Shown: piece by piece, positions 7,613-17,252 of the stretch
Position numbering within the stretch: position 1 is the first letter of the stretch
Layout: each line of letters begins with the position of its first letter
Source: Bacteroidota bacterium
GTDB lineage: Bacteria; Bacteroidota; Bacteroidia; Chitinophagales; Chitinophagaceae
Reading direction: 5' to 3'
Length of the DNA: 64,000 nucleotides
NCBI GenBank assembly: GCA_018268055.1
Contig: JAFDXF010000087.1
Coordinates: forward strand, 1-64,000
The notes under the pieces: generated by a model
Databases searched by the model: none
Told to the model about the DNA's origin: nothing
What the model saw: the letters and a program-made list of their open reading frames with translations, nothing else
Position numbers and translations under genes: made by a program

Positions 7613-8803
7613 TTATTCTACTACTACAGTCTGAATCATTTTTTTAGCTACGGGCTTTTCATTTAATGTAGCAGGCTTCCATTTGCCCATTTTTTCCATG
7701 CGAGTAATTAATTCGTCTATCAGGTCTTCATCTTTAGTACCTTTCAATACTTTAAAATTTACCGGTTCGCCATCTTTATCGATAATAAATTCTACCTGAA
7801 GATATGCTTTGGTAATTCCGTCAGGTAGATAAGGTTCAAGTTCTTTACCCAATTTTGTTATGTATTGCTGTAAATCATTAGTTGCATTGCCATACACCGG
7901 CCATTGATGTGTGAATTCTTCGGGTATTATATTATTACGCACTTTATGTTGTACAATATTTCGTTTCGGCCTTGTCTTTTTTTCAAGTACTACTTCTTCT
8001 TTTATTTTTTTTTCAGGCACATCATTAATTAAATATTCACCTTTCGGGCCAATCATAACCACGGGTAGTTGTTTGTATTTCTCAAAATAATCATAAGCGC
8101 CTTCCAACTGACCTGCAAATTTTTTTAACCCCTTATCATCTTTGGTCAACGATTCTAAATATTGAACACTTGTTGCTTTGTTATATCTGATAGGGAAAAC
8201 ATGAACGGGAATAAAATCCTGTCCTTGATCTTTAGCATAACTGGCCAAAATGTATAATTCGTCTATTTGCTGATCGGTAATCGGAATACAGCCAACAGTA
8301 ACACAACTTCCATGAATATAAATTTCACTACCGGGACGTAGCGAATCGCTCAGTATTTTATCGGATAAGTTTGGATAATTTAATCCGAGTGAAAGATAAT
8401 AATTACTCTGTGGATTAAATACATTGATATAATAAAAGCCCTCGGGTACTTGATAGTCGCCTTCCATTCTCTTAGGACCCAGTGTGCCGGCTAAAGCACA
8501 AACTCGGTATGTTTTAAATAATTTAAACGGCTGCGATATTTCGTCTTTCACCCAAACCTCCAATTGTGCATCAAACTTAAAAGAACGGATATAAATATAT
8601 TTAGCTGGCCATTTTAAACCGGCTGCAGAAAATTGTTTTTGCAGTGTATCCAACTTACGCTTCATCGCATCCGAAGGGCGTGGAAATGACTTTTGATAAT
8701 TAATAAATGAGTAAGAGTTTGCTCCGCCTTTTAAAACAGGTTGTGCATAGATAGAGGCAGACAAAAAAAGGAAACTTGTAAGGATTAAAATATTTTTCAT
8801 CAT
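7613..8803 (-). CDS. YafK-like L,D-transpeptidase with C-terminal TonB-C-like domain
   Basis: 396 aa exported protein (signal peptide about 1-20, cut after SIYA). The middle part is an L,D-transpeptidase domain with H164-G and catalytic C172 in HGSCVTVGCIP. This is the YafK/DpaA variant, in which the usual Arg after the Cys is replaced. A basic linker (about 255-290) leads to residues 305-396, which have the TonB C-terminal pattern (LQVEFIIDKDGEPVNFKVL, MGKWKPATLNEKPVAKK). YafK-type enzymes act on peptidoglycan-lipoprotein crosslinks or crosslinking. The added domain is unusual and may dock the enzyme to another envelope protein. Confidence 0.8.
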   Translation of the reverse strand: MMKNILILTSFLFLSASIYAQPVLKGGANSYSFINYQKSFPRPSDAMKRKLDTLQKQFSAAGLKWPAKYIYIRSFKFDAQLEVWVKDEISQPFKLFKTYRVCALAGTLGPKRMEGDYQVPEGFYYINVFNPQSNYYLSLGLNYPNLSDKILSDSLRPGSEIYIHGSCVTVGCIPITDQQIDELYILASYAKDQGQDFIPVHVFPIRYNKATSVQYLESLTKDDKGLKKFAGQLEGAYDYFEKYKQLPVVMIGPKGEYLINDVPEKKIKEEVVLEKKTRPKRNIVQHKVRNNIIPEEFTHQWPVYGNATNDLQQYITKLGKELEPYLPDGITKAYLQVEFIIDKDGEPVNFKVLKGTKDEDLIDELITRMEKMGKWKPATLNEKPVAKKMIQTVVVE

Positions 8804-8934
8804 AATGGATTCTTAAAACAACGCTACAATTTATATTTTATGCTCAACTTCTCATTAAAATATTTATAAAGATATGTTGATAAGACTAAATATTAATGAA
8901 TCAATATATTTTTAGCATAGCTTTAAAATGAGCA

Positions 8935-8977
8935 TTAAAATGCCCGAAACTGATTTACTATGTAAATATTTCGGGCA
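8935..8977 (-). terminator. Intrinsic terminator after hpd
   Basis: 9-bp stem TGCCCGAAA (8941-8949) / TTTCGGGCA (8969-8977) with an inner TTTAC/GTAAA helix. On the reverse strand it is followed by ATTTTAAT. The rest of 8804-8999 shows no gene. Confidence 0.72.
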
Positions 8978-8999
8978 CTTACTTTTTTACACAAACGAA

Positions 9000-10130
9000 T
9001 TATAAATTTCCTCTTGCATCTTGCTCACGTTCCAATGCTTCGAAGAGGGCCTTAAAGTTTCCTTTTCCAAAACTTTTTGCACCTTTTCGCTGAATGATTT
9101 CAAAGAAAAGTGTTGGCCTATCCTGAATTGGTTTGCTGAATAATTGCAATAAATAACCTTCATCATCTTTATCTACCAAGATGCCCAATTCTTTCAATGG
9201 TTCAAGATCTTCATCAATATGTCCAACACGATCTAATAAATCGTCATAATAGCTGGAAGGTACACGCAAAAACTCAACTCCTCTATCACGTAAAGCCGTT
9301 ACTGTTTTTACAATATCGGCTGTAGCTAATGCTACGTGCTGACAACCTTCGCCATCATAGAAATCAAGATACTCTTCCACCTGACTTTTCTTTTTGCCTT
9401 CTGCAGGTTCATTAATCGGGAACTTCACATAGCCGTTTCCATTACTCATCACTTTACTCATCAATGCTGAATATTCAGTAGAAATATCATTATCATCAAA
9501 AGATAAAATATTTTTAAAGCCCATTACGTCTTCATAAAATTTTACCCAAGGGTTCATTTGATTCCAACCCACGTTGCCCACACAATGATCCACATACAAT
9601 AAACCCGTATCAACAGGATTATAATGACTTTCCCATTTTTTAAACCCGGGCATAAAAGCACCGCTATAATTTTTTCTTTCTACAAAGACATGCACTGTTT
9701 CGCCATAAGTATGAATACCACTCAGTACTACCTCACCAAATTCATCTTTCAAAACAGTTGGCTCCATGTAGGATTTGCCACCTCTCGTTGTTGTTTCTTG
9801 ATAAGCACTTCTGGCATCATCTACCCTTAGTGCCAAAACTTTTACGCCATCTCCATGTTTGTAAATATGATCCGCAATCATATTCTTGCCTCGTAAAGGT
9901 GTCGTCAATACAAAAGTCAGTTTATTTTGTCTTACTACATAACTCACTCTATCCTTCACGCCTGTTTCGGGGCCTGAATAAGCAACACTTTGAAATCCGA
10001 AAGCGGTTTTGTAAAAATGTGCGGCTTGTTTTGCATTGCCCACATAAAACTCAACATAGTCGGTACCTTGTAATGGTAAAAAATCAGTTGTTGAGGTGTG
10101 GGCAGTTTTATTTAATGTTTCTGTACTCAT
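9000..10130 (-). CDS. hppD: 4-hydroxyphenylpyruvate dioxygenase
   Basis: 376 aa non-haem Fe(II) enzyme converting 4-hydroxyphenylpyruvate to homogentisate in tyrosine breakdown. It has two vicinal-oxygen-chelate domains. The metal triad is H182 (YVDHCVGNV), H265 (GEGCQHVAL) and E344 (TLFFEIIQRKG). The C-terminal gate helix GKGNFKALFEALEREQ is complete. It stands alone and leftward. The following homogentisate pathway genes are not in the window. It ends at a good terminator. Confidence 0.96.
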   Translation of the reverse strand: MSTETLNKTAHTSTTDFLPLQGTDYVEFYVGNAKQAAHFYKTAFGFQSVAYSGPETGVKDRVSYVVRQNKLTFVLTTPLRGKNMIADHIYKHGDGVKVLALRVDDARSAYQETTTRGGKSYMEPTVLKDEFGEVVLSGIHTYGETVHVFVERKNYSGAFMPGFKKWESHYNPVDTGLLYVDHCVGNVGWNQMNPWVKFYEDVMGFKNILSFDDNDISTEYSALMSKVMSNGNGYVKFPINEPAEGKKKSQVEEYLDFYDGEGCQHVALATADIVKTVTALRDRGVEFLRVPSSYYDDLLDRVGHIDEDLEPLKELGILVDKDDEGYLLQLFSKPIQDRPTLFFEIIQRKGAKSFGKGNFKALFEALEREQDARGNL

Positions 10131-10330
10131 AAAATTTATTTATTAGAAAAAAGGGTGATTGAAAAAAATAGTTGAAGCGACAGATACTTCTTAGAAATAG
10201 TGAACAGCTAATGTTTCCATCAGCAGACTGAACTTGCAACGTTCGTCCATAAATAACTTATGTGGATAATCAGGTAGCATTATACAAATTTAATTATTTC
10301 TCTCAACTTCAAAACAGAAGCTACAATATT

Positions 10331-10338
10331 TATCTTTG
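10331..10338 (+). promoter_or_regulatory. Candidate purK -7 element TATCTTTG
   Basis: Exact TAnnTTTG match four bases before the purK ATG at 10343. It rules out the longer in-frame start near 10262 and predicts a leaderless mRNA. Confidence 0.55.
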
Positions 10339-10342
10339 CATT

Positions 10343-11464
10343 ATGCTTAAAATTGGAATATTAGGTGGCGGTCAATTAGGAAGAATGCTTTTACAAGCAG
10401 CAGCAAATTACCCCGTTGAAACTTTTGTATTGGAAAACGACGAAGAATGTCCTGCTGCACATCTTTGCCATCATTTTATCAAAGGTGATATTCAAAATTT
10501 TGAAGCAGTTTATCAATTTGGAAAGCAATTAAATGCCCTCACTATTGAAATTGAAAATGTAAATATTGAAGCATTGGAAAAGTTGCAATCAGAAGGTGTG
10601 AAAATCTATCCTCATCCTGATGTTTTAAGAACCATTAAAAATAAAGTGCTGCAAAAACAATATTATTTGCAGCATCAGATACCAACAGCTGATTTTGTAA
10701 TAACTCAAAACATCAGCGAATTACAACTAAATGAAAATTTTCTCCCAGCTGTTCATAAAATCGGTGAAGGTGGATACGATGGAAAAGGTGTACAAATTTT
10801 AAAAAATAAAAATGAGATAGAGAAAGGGTTTAATGCTCCTTCTGTTTTGGAAAAAATGGTGGACATTAGAAAAGAGATTGCTCAAATGGTAGCCATCAAT
10901 GAGAAAGGAGAAACTGCTTTATATCCGCCTGTTGAAATGTTATTTGATCCAATTTTAAACTTGCTTGATTTTCAACTTTGCCCTGCCGATTTATATATAA
11001 AAACATTGTGGAAAGTAGAAGCAATAGCACTCGCTGTAACACGCAATTTTAAATCGCCCGGAATATTTGCAGTAGAAATGTTTATTGATAAAAATGGAAA
11101 TGTTTTGGTGAATGAAACAGCGCCTCGAGTACATAATAGCGGTCATCATACCATAGAAGCACACTATAGTTCTCAGTTTGATATGCTGTGGCGAATTATG
11201 TTGGGTTATCCGCTAGGCAATACTGAGGCAATTATTCCATCCATTATGGTAAATATTATTGGAAGTGAAGGTCATGCAGGCCCCGTGCAATATGCAGGGT
11301 TAGATCAGGTGCTATCAATTGAAAATGCTTTTGTTCATCTTTACGGAAAAAAAATTACAAAGCCCGGTAGAAAAATGGGACATGTTACCATTATCAGCAA
11401 TGAGCGACAGGAACTGTTGCATCAATCAAATAAGGTAAAATCTATATTGATCTCTAGAACGTAA
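10343..11464 (+). CDS. purK: 5-(carboxyamino)imidazole ribonucleotide synthase
   Basis: 373 aa ATP-grasp enzyme of purine synthesis; it carboxylates AIR to N5-CAIR with ATP and bicarbonate. Features are the N-terminal GILGGGQLGRML nucleotide loop, the HKIGEGGYDGKGVQ glycine-rich lid, FAVEMFIDKNG, and the VNETAPRVHNSGHHTIEA active-site stretch. The start was chosen at 10343 because the promoter element abuts it and the family begins MLKIGILGGG. Its partner purE lies 5.8 kb downstream, with a whole efflux operon between them. Confidence 0.95.
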   Translation: MLKIGILGGGQLGRMLLQAAANYPVETFVLENDEECPAAHLCHHFIKGDIQNFEAVYQFGKQLNALTIEIENVNIEALEKLQSEGVKIYPHPDVLRTIKNKVLQKQYYLQHQIPTADFVITQNISELQLNENFLPAVHKIGEGGYDGKGVQILKNKNEIEKGFNAPSVLEKMVDIRKEIAQMVAINEKGETALYPPVEMLFDPILNLLDFQLCPADLYIKTLWKVEAIALAVTRNFKSPGIFAVEMFIDKNGNVLVNETAPRVHNSGHHTIEAHYSSQFDMLWRIMLGYPLGNTEAIIPSIMVNIIGSEGHAGPVQYAGLDQVLSIENAFVHLYGKKITKPGRKMGHVTIISNERQELLHQSNKVKSILISRT

Positions 11465-11499
11465 GTACCTCCTATCCTATCTTTTTGCCACTGATAATC

Positions 11500-11534
11500 T
11501 TGCACCTGAATAATGCAGGCTTCTGCAATTTTTT
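11500..11534 (+). terminator. Intrinsic terminator after purK
   Basis: Two stacked stems, TTGCA/TGCAA and CCTG/CAGG, are followed by six T residues. It separates purK from the efflux operon. Confidence 0.7.
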
Positions 11535-11597
11535 GCGTCTAATAGCTGTTGAAAAATAATTACCTTTAAGCACTTTTTTCATCATACAAACAACCGC

Positions 11598-12710
11598 ATG
11601 AGAGTTACTAGTTTTATATTAATTTTTACATTTATCATTCTGAATTCCTGTAGTACCAAAAAGAAGGAAGACAAGCCCGCAGCTCCGCCTGCCGGTGCAA
11701 GATCAGGCCCAATCCAAGTCAATGGATATATTGTAATACCCGAAGCATTTCAAGATAATATTGATGTGCCGGGAAGCCTTGTTGCCAATGAAGCTACAGA
11801 TATACACCCAGAAGTTTCAGGAAGAATTATTCAACTGAATGTAGCCGAAGGAAGATTTGTTGGCAAAGGAACAGTTCTTGCCAAGCTATATGATGGCGAC
11901 TTGCAAGCACAATTAAACAAATTAAAAATACAATTGGCGTTGGCAGAAAAAACTGAAGAACGTCAGGCTCAGTTATTAAAAATTCAAGGTATTAGCCAGC
12001 AGGATTATGATATCAGTTTACTTCAAGTAAACAGTTTGAAAGCTGATATTGGTATCATTCAAACCAGTATTTCAAAAACAGTAGTTCGTGCTCCATTCAG
12101 CGGGAAACTTGGGTTAAGAGATATCAGTCTCGGTGCTTATGTATCCCCTGCCAACGTAATAGCTGTGATCAATCAAATAGATCAATTAAAAATTGATTTT
12201 ACGATTCCTGAAAAATATTTTGGACAAATAAAATTGGGACAGTTGATTACATTCACTATAGAAGGTTCAAAAAAACAATTTGGAGCAAAAGTGTCAGCTA
12301 CTGAATCCAATATTACAGAAAATACACGCAGCTTGAAAGTAAGAGCTATTGTAATTGGCAAAGATGCTGCTTTAATACCCGGAGCCTTTGCCAAAGTGCA
12401 ATTAAGTTTTGATCCGGATCCTAATGCATTATTGATTCCATCTGAAGCAATACTTCCACAAGCACGAGGCAAGCAGGTTATTTTGTATAAAGGTGGTACT
12501 GCAATATTTGCGGATGTCAACACAGGTATTCGTGATTCTGCAAGAATACAAATTCTGGATGGTGTACATGCCGGCGATACAGTGGTAGTTACAGGATTAT
12601 TGAGTGTTCGCCCAAATGCTGCAATTAAAATTGGAAAGGTTATTAATGGTAAAAGCATAAGTGATGTGCCTCAAAACGAAGTAAAGCCGGAGGCCGTAAA
12701 ACAACATTAA
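11598..12710 (+). CDS. RND efflux periplasmic adaptor (lipoprotein)
   Basis: 370 aa membrane-fusion subunit linking the inner-membrane RND pump to the outer-membrane channel. It is a lipoprotein: hydrophobic N-terminus with lipobox LNSC and C18. A split lipoyl/barrel-sandwich domain (SGRIIQLNVAEGRFVGKGTV and later VVRAPFSGKLGLRDISLGAY) surrounds a short alpha-hairpin (about 100-140). Beta-barrel and membrane-proximal domains follow. It is the first gene of a three-gene operon with pump and TolC-like protein (gaps 29 and 47 nt). Substrate unknown. Confidence 0.93.
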   Translation: MRVTSFILIFTFIILNSCSTKKKEDKPAAPPAGARSGPIQVNGYIVIPEAFQDNIDVPGSLVANEATDIHPEVSGRIIQLNVAEGRFVGKGTVLAKLYDGDLQAQLNKLKIQLALAEKTEERQAQLLKIQGISQQDYDISLLQVNSLKADIGIIQTSISKTVVRAPFSGKLGLRDISLGAYVSPANVIAVINQIDQLKIDFTIPEKYFGQIKLGQLITFTIEGSKKQFGAKVSATESNITENTRSLKVRAIVIGKDAALIPGAFAKVQLSFDPDPNALLIPSEAILPQARGKQVILYKGGTAIFADVNTGIRDSARIQILDGVHAGDTVVVTGLLSVRPNAAIKIGKVINGKSISDVPQNEVKPEAVKQH

Positions 12711-12739
12711 TTTTAACATACTAAGCTGAACTTGGCAAT

Positions 12740-15700
12740 ATGACAATATCAGAATTGAGTTTAAAAAGACCGGTCTTGGCCATAGTGATGAACATCATCA
12801 TTGTAGTATTTGGTGTTATCGGCTTTAAATTTTTAGGTGTTCGCGACTATCCCGCTATCGATCCGCCCAATATCAGTGTACGTACCTCCTACCCTGGTGC
12901 AAATGCAGATATTATAGAAACGCAGATTACAGAACCGTTAGAAAAATCTATTAACGGAATAGCCGGTATTAAGAATATAACATCAAGCAGTAGTAATGGA
13001 ACAAGCAATATCAATGTTGAATTTGATTTAGGTATTGACTTGGAAGCAGCTGCCAATGATGTTCGAGATAAAGTTTCACAAGCCGTTCGTTCACTTCCAT
13101 CTGATTTGGATGCGCCACCTGTTGTGTCAAAAGCAGATGCCAGCTCTGATGCAATTTTGTCTATGACCGTGCAAAGTGATACAAGAAATCCATTGCAAGT
13201 AACGGAATATGCCAACAATGTATTGGTTGAAAGATTGCAAACCATTCCGGGTGTAAGTAGTGTACAAATTTGGGGTGAGAAAAGATATGCAATGCGTATC
13301 TGGATTGATCCTGCAAAGCTGATTGCAATGAATGTTACTTCTTCAGATGTGCAGACAGCCTTGCTTAAAGAAAATATTGAATTGCCTTCAGGAAAAATTT
13401 CAGGCAACACAACCGAATTGACCGTAAGAACATTTGGCAGATTACAAACAGAAGATGATTTTAATAATCTGAGTATAAAAAATGTAAATGGAGCAGATGT
13501 ACGTATCCGTGATATTGGAGAAGCAGTTTTAGGGCCAGAAAATGAAGAATCCATTTTGCGAGGTAATGGAATCCCAATGATTGCATTGGCACTTGTTCCT
13601 CAGCCGGGCTCTAACTATGTTTCTATCTCTGATGAATTTTTTAAGCGCTTAGATCAGATAAAAAAAGATGTACCCTCCGATATCAAGATTAATATTGCAT
13701 TGGATCAAACAAAATTTATCAAAAATTCAATATTGGAAGTAGAAGAAACATTAATGATAGCGTTTCTACTTGTAGTAATGATTATTTACGGATTTTTCAG
13801 AGAGTGGATCACCGCCATACGTCCTTTAATAGATGTGCCTGTTTCATTGATTGGTGCATTTTTCATTATGTATTTAATGGGATTCACCATTAACATTCTT
13901 TCATTGCTGGCCATTGTATTGGCAACAGGACTGGTGGTTGATGATGGTATTGTAGTAACGGAGAACATCTTTAAGAAGATGGAGAAAGGCATGAATAAAT
14001 ACCAAGCGGCAGTAGAAGGCTCCAAAGAAATTTACTTTGCAGTTATTGCTACTTCTATCACCTTGGCCGTTGTATTTCTTCCTATTATATTCTTACAAGG
14101 ATTTGTAGGGCGTCTATTCCGCGAATTTGGTATTGTGGTTGCGGGTGCTGTACTCATTTCAGCATTTGTTTCACTTACACTTACCACTGTTTTAAACGTA
14201 AAGCTTACCAAAAAAGATGTGCACAAACATTCTTGGTTTTACAATAAAACAGAACCATTCTTTCGTTGGATGGAAAATAGTTATGAAGCTGCGCTACGCC
14301 GATTTATGAATATTCGTTGGGTAGCATTTCTAATTATTATCCTTTGTGGTATTTCCATAATTTATATTGGAGGTAATCTAAAATCAGAGCTTGCGCCGAT
14401 GGAAGATAGAAGTCAGTTTAGGTTACAATTGACAGCTCCCGAAGGCACTTCTTATGATGCAATGGACAAATTTGTTTTGCGTGTTACGAATTTTGTACTG
14501 GATTCAGTTCCTGAACATGAAATGGTTTTAAGTGTTACCTCTCCCGGATTTACCGGCTCCGGTAATGCGAATACCGGATTTGTACGATCTACTTTAATTC
14601 CTCCTCAAGAAAGAAAGCGTTCACAAAAAGATATTGTTGCAATGATCAATCGCAATCTTCCAAAGTTTAATGAAGGAAGAGTGTTTGCAATAGAAGAACA
14701 AACTATTGCGGTAAACAGACGAGGTGGGCAACCGGTTTCTTTTGTAATTCAAAATAACAACTTTGATAAGCTTACGGCTATTCTTCCAAAAATTTTGGAA
14801 GAAGTGAGAAAAAGTTCGATACTCATGAATGCAGATGTAGATTTGAAGTTTAATAAACCTGAGTTAAGAGTAGAGATCGACCGCTTAAAAGCTGCAGAAT
14901 TAGGCGTATCCGTAAGTGATATTTCTCAAACATTGCAATTGGCGTATAGCAATCGCCGTTTAGGCTATTTCACAAAAGATGGAAAACAGTATCAGGTGAT
15001 GGGCCAAGTAGCAAGAAAAGACAGAGACGATCCAAATGATTTGAAAATATTATTTGTACGGAATAAAAACGGTGATATGATTAGTTTGGACAACTTGGTT
15101 ACTACCTATGAATCCAATACACCTCCCACTATTTATCACTTCAATCGGTATAAATCTGCAACGATATCTGCAGGATTACAACCAGGGTTTACTATTGGTG
15201 ATGGAATTAAGGAAATGGAAAGAATAACCGATAAAATGTTGGACGAAAGCTTTGCTACATCTCTTTCCGGCTCATCAAGAGATTTTGCAGAAAGTTCCAG
15301 CAATATCAGCTTTGCATTTTTATTAGCATTGGGTTTAATTTTTTTAATTCTTGCTGCACAGTTTGAAAGTTTTGTAGATCCGTTAATCATTATGTTTACC
15401 GTACCATTAGCATTGGCCGGTGCACTATTATCGCTTTGGATTTTTGGGCAAACACTGAATATCTTCTCACAAATCGGAATGATTATGTTGATTGGTCTGG
15501 TTACCAAAAATGGAATTTTGATTGTGGAGTTTGCCAATCAAAGCAGAATGAACGGCATGAAAAAATCTGAAGCGGTTGTATTTGCTGCGGCACAAAGGTT
15601 CCGCCCCATTTTAATGACGAGTATGGCGATGGGATTAGGCGCCTTACCTATTGCACTTTCACTTGGCGCAGCGGCCACCAGCCGTATCCCTTTAGGAATT

Positions 15701-15853
15701 GTAATTGTCGGAGGTATCGCATTTTCATTAGTACTTACATTATTTGTAATACCGGCAATGTATTCATTTATGTCGGGCAAAAAGAAAAAGAATGAGGTGG
15801 ATAAATATATACATCAGAGTAACAATCTTTCAAACATAGATACCGAAAAATAA
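12740..15853 (+). CDS. RND multidrug efflux permease (HAE1 type)
   Basis: 1037 aa inner-membrane trimeric proton antiporter of the AcrB/MexB type. It has twelve predicted membrane helices in two halves and two large periplasmic loops. The proton-relay aspartate pair is in TGLVVDDGIVVTENIF (about residue 405), and the matching TM10 lysine is in GLVTKNGILIVEFANQ. The pore-domain motif IPMIALALVPQPGSNYV is present. The C-terminus is lysine-rich. Together with its flanking adaptor and outer-membrane factor it forms a complete tripartite pump; no regulator gene is adjacent. Confidence 0.95.
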   Translation: MTISELSLKRPVLAIVMNIIIVVFGVIGFKFLGVRDYPAIDPPNISVRTSYPGANADIIETQITEPLEKSINGIAGIKNITSSSSNGTSNINVEFDLGIDLEAAANDVRDKVSQAVRSLPSDLDAPPVVSKADASSDAILSMTVQSDTRNPLQVTEYANNVLVERLQTIPGVSSVQIWGEKRYAMRIWIDPAKLIAMNVTSSDVQTALLKENIELPSGKISGNTTELTVRTFGRLQTEDDFNNLSIKNVNGADVRIRDIGEAVLGPENEESILRGNGIPMIALALVPQPGSNYVSISDEFFKRLDQIKKDVPSDIKINIALDQTKFIKNSILEVEETLMIAFLLVVMIIYGFFREWITAIRPLIDVPVSLIGAFFIMYLMGFTINILSLLAIVLATGLVVDDGIVVTENIFKKMEKGMNKYQAAVEGSKEIYFAVIATSITLAVVFLPIIFLQGFVGRLFREFGIVVAGAVLISAFVSLTLTTVLNVKLTKKDVHKHSWFYNKTEPFFRWMENSYEAALRRFMNIRWVAFLIIILCGISIIYIGGNLKSELAPMEDRSQFRLQLTAPEGTSYDAMDKFVLRVTNFVLDSVPEHEMVLSVTSPGFTGSGNANTGFVRSTLIPPQERKRSQKDIVAMINRNLPKFNEGRVFAIEEQTIAVNRRGGQPVSFVIQNNNFDKLTAILPKILEEVRKSSILMNADVDLKFNKPELRVEIDRLKAAELGVSVSDISQTLQLAYSNRRLGYFTKDGKQYQVMGQVARKDRDDPNDLKILFVRNKNGDMISLDNLVTTYESNTPPTIYHFNRYKSATISAGLQPGFTIGDGIKEMERITDKMLDESFATSLSGSSRDFAESSSNISFAFLLALGLIFLILAAQFESFVDPLIIMFTVPLALAGALLSLWIFGQTLNIFSQIGMIMLIGLVTKNGILIVEFANQSRMNGMKKSEAVVFAAAQRFRPILMTSMAMGLGALPIALSLGAAATSRIPLGIVIVGGIAFSLVLTLFVIPAMYSFMSGKKKKNEVDKYIHQSNNLSNIDTEK

Positions 15854-15900
15854 ATAAAGAAAAGAAATAACACTCAGACTTTAAGACAAATGAATTAGAA

Positions 15901-17211
15901 ATGAAGAAATGTTTAATGATATTTTGCTGTACTTTAATTACTGTAACAACACATGCACAGCAAATAATTACTTTGGAAGAAGCAATCGCTACTGCTTTAA
16001 ATCATAATTATGATATTCAATTATCCAAAAATGATTCTGCAGTTGCTGCACTGGATTATTCGTATCGAAATATGCTCTTTTATCCAAAGCTGAATGCAAG
16101 CCTTGGAACCACTTGGACGGGTAATACACAAAATCAGAAATTTTCAAATAGTACTAGCCGAGAAGGTAAAGTAAAAACGAATAATCAATCTGCCTCAGTT
16201 TCTCTTTCATGGACGTTGTTTGACGGGTTAAAAATGTTTACCACCAGAGATAAAGCCGGTGAACTAATAAATTTCGGCACATTAGAAATTAAAAATCAAA
16301 TCATCAATACTATTGCTGCAGTAATAAATACTTATTACAGCATTGTGCGTCAAAAGCAACTGATCAAAGCCATTGAAGGTCAAATGGCGTTGAGTGCAGA
16401 AAGAGCAAAACTAGCACAATACAAACTCGATATTGGAGTGGGTGCTAAACCTGATGTACTTCAAGCAAAGATTGACAATAATGCACAACGTTCATTACAA
16501 TTGGATCAGGAAACTACTATGCGTCAACTAAAAGAACAACTCATAGTATTGATGAACATAAAAGCACCTCCCAAATTTGATGTTGCTGACTCCATACCCA
16601 TCAATCCAAATATTATATTAGAAGATATTCAAAACGGTATCGAGAATACAAATCCGGGTTTATTACTTGCAAAAAAAGGTATTGATATTGCAAAATATAC
16701 TTTAAAAGAAAGAATGGCAGAAAAATGGCCTACTGTTACTTTCAATTCAGCTTACAATTTTAGTCGCAATAATAACAATGTTGCACTCAATCCTGCTTTG
16801 CCTTTATTAAGTCAAAATAGAGGGCCAAATTTTGGCCTTACAGCAAACATTCCAATTTTTAACGGATATAATAACAAAAGACAAATACAGCAGGTTCAAT
16901 TGAATATCCGTTATCAAGAACTTGCATTAGAAAGTCAGAAAGAAAAACTTGCACTGGCTATAACGAATGCTTTTTTGGAATATGAACAACAAAAACAGGG
17001 ACTTGCACTCGAAGAAGAAAATATTCTGTTGGCAAAAGAAAATGTTGATATTGTATTTCAAGTTTATAAATTAAATTCTACGACTTTAATTCAATTAAAA
17101 GAAGCTGAAAAGAGCCTTCAAGATGCATATACAAGACTGATTACTGCACGATACAACACAAAGGTTGCTGAAACTGAGTTGTTAAGATTAAAGGGTGATT
17201 TATTGAAATAA
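15901..17211 (+). CDS. TolC-family outer-membrane efflux protein
   Basis: 436 aa with a signal peptide (about 1-20, cut after HAQ). Two repeated halves of the OEP fold are visible: long coiled helices with the paired pattern LEEAIATALNHNYDIQLSKN early and the equivalent IENTNPGLLLAKKGIDIAK later. Tyr/Phe-rich beta strands (SASVSLSWTLFDG, NFGLTANIPIFNGY) would form the outer-membrane barrel. It is the last gene of the RND operon and provides the exit duct. Confidence 0.93.
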   Translation: MKKCLMIFCCTLITVTTHAQQIITLEEAIATALNHNYDIQLSKNDSAVAALDYSYRNMLFYPKLNASLGTTWTGNTQNQKFSNSTSREGKVKTNNQSASVSLSWTLFDGLKMFTTRDKAGELINFGTLEIKNQIINTIAAVINTYYSIVRQKQLIKAIEGQMALSAERAKLAQYKLDIGVGAKPDVLQAKIDNNAQRSLQLDQETTMRQLKEQLIVLMNIKAPPKFDVADSIPINPNIILEDIQNGIENTNPGLLLAKKGIDIAKYTLKERMAEKWPTVTFNSAYNFSRNNNNVALNPALPLLSQNRGPNFGLTANIPIFNGYNNKRQIQQVQLNIRYQELALESQKEKLALAITNAFLEYEQQKQGLALEEENILLAKENVDIVFQVYKLNSTTLIQLKEAEKSLQDAYTRLITARYNTKVAETELLRLKGDLLK

Positions 17212-17230
17212 ATATTATCTGTTTTCATCT

Positions 17231-17238
17231 TACTTTTG
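17231..17238 (+). promoter_or_regulatory. Candidate purE -7 element TACTTTTG
   Basis: Exact TAnnTTTG match ending 14 nt before the purE ATG, so purE need not be read from the efflux operon. No correctly spaced -33 element is visible. Confidence 0.5.
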
Positions 17239-17252
17239 AAAAAATATAGAAT

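Noticed and set aside
9758..10132. 124-aa forward frame opposite hppD
   Set aside because: Antisense shadow of a complete dioxygenase with all metal ligands.
12889..13554. 221-aa reverse frame inside the RND pump gene
   Set aside because: Long but antisense to a fully conserved permease; composition mirrors its complement.
11598..17211. Efflux operon as a recently acquired island
   Set aside because: No integrase, direct repeats or visible base-composition change at either edge; only gene order is unusual.
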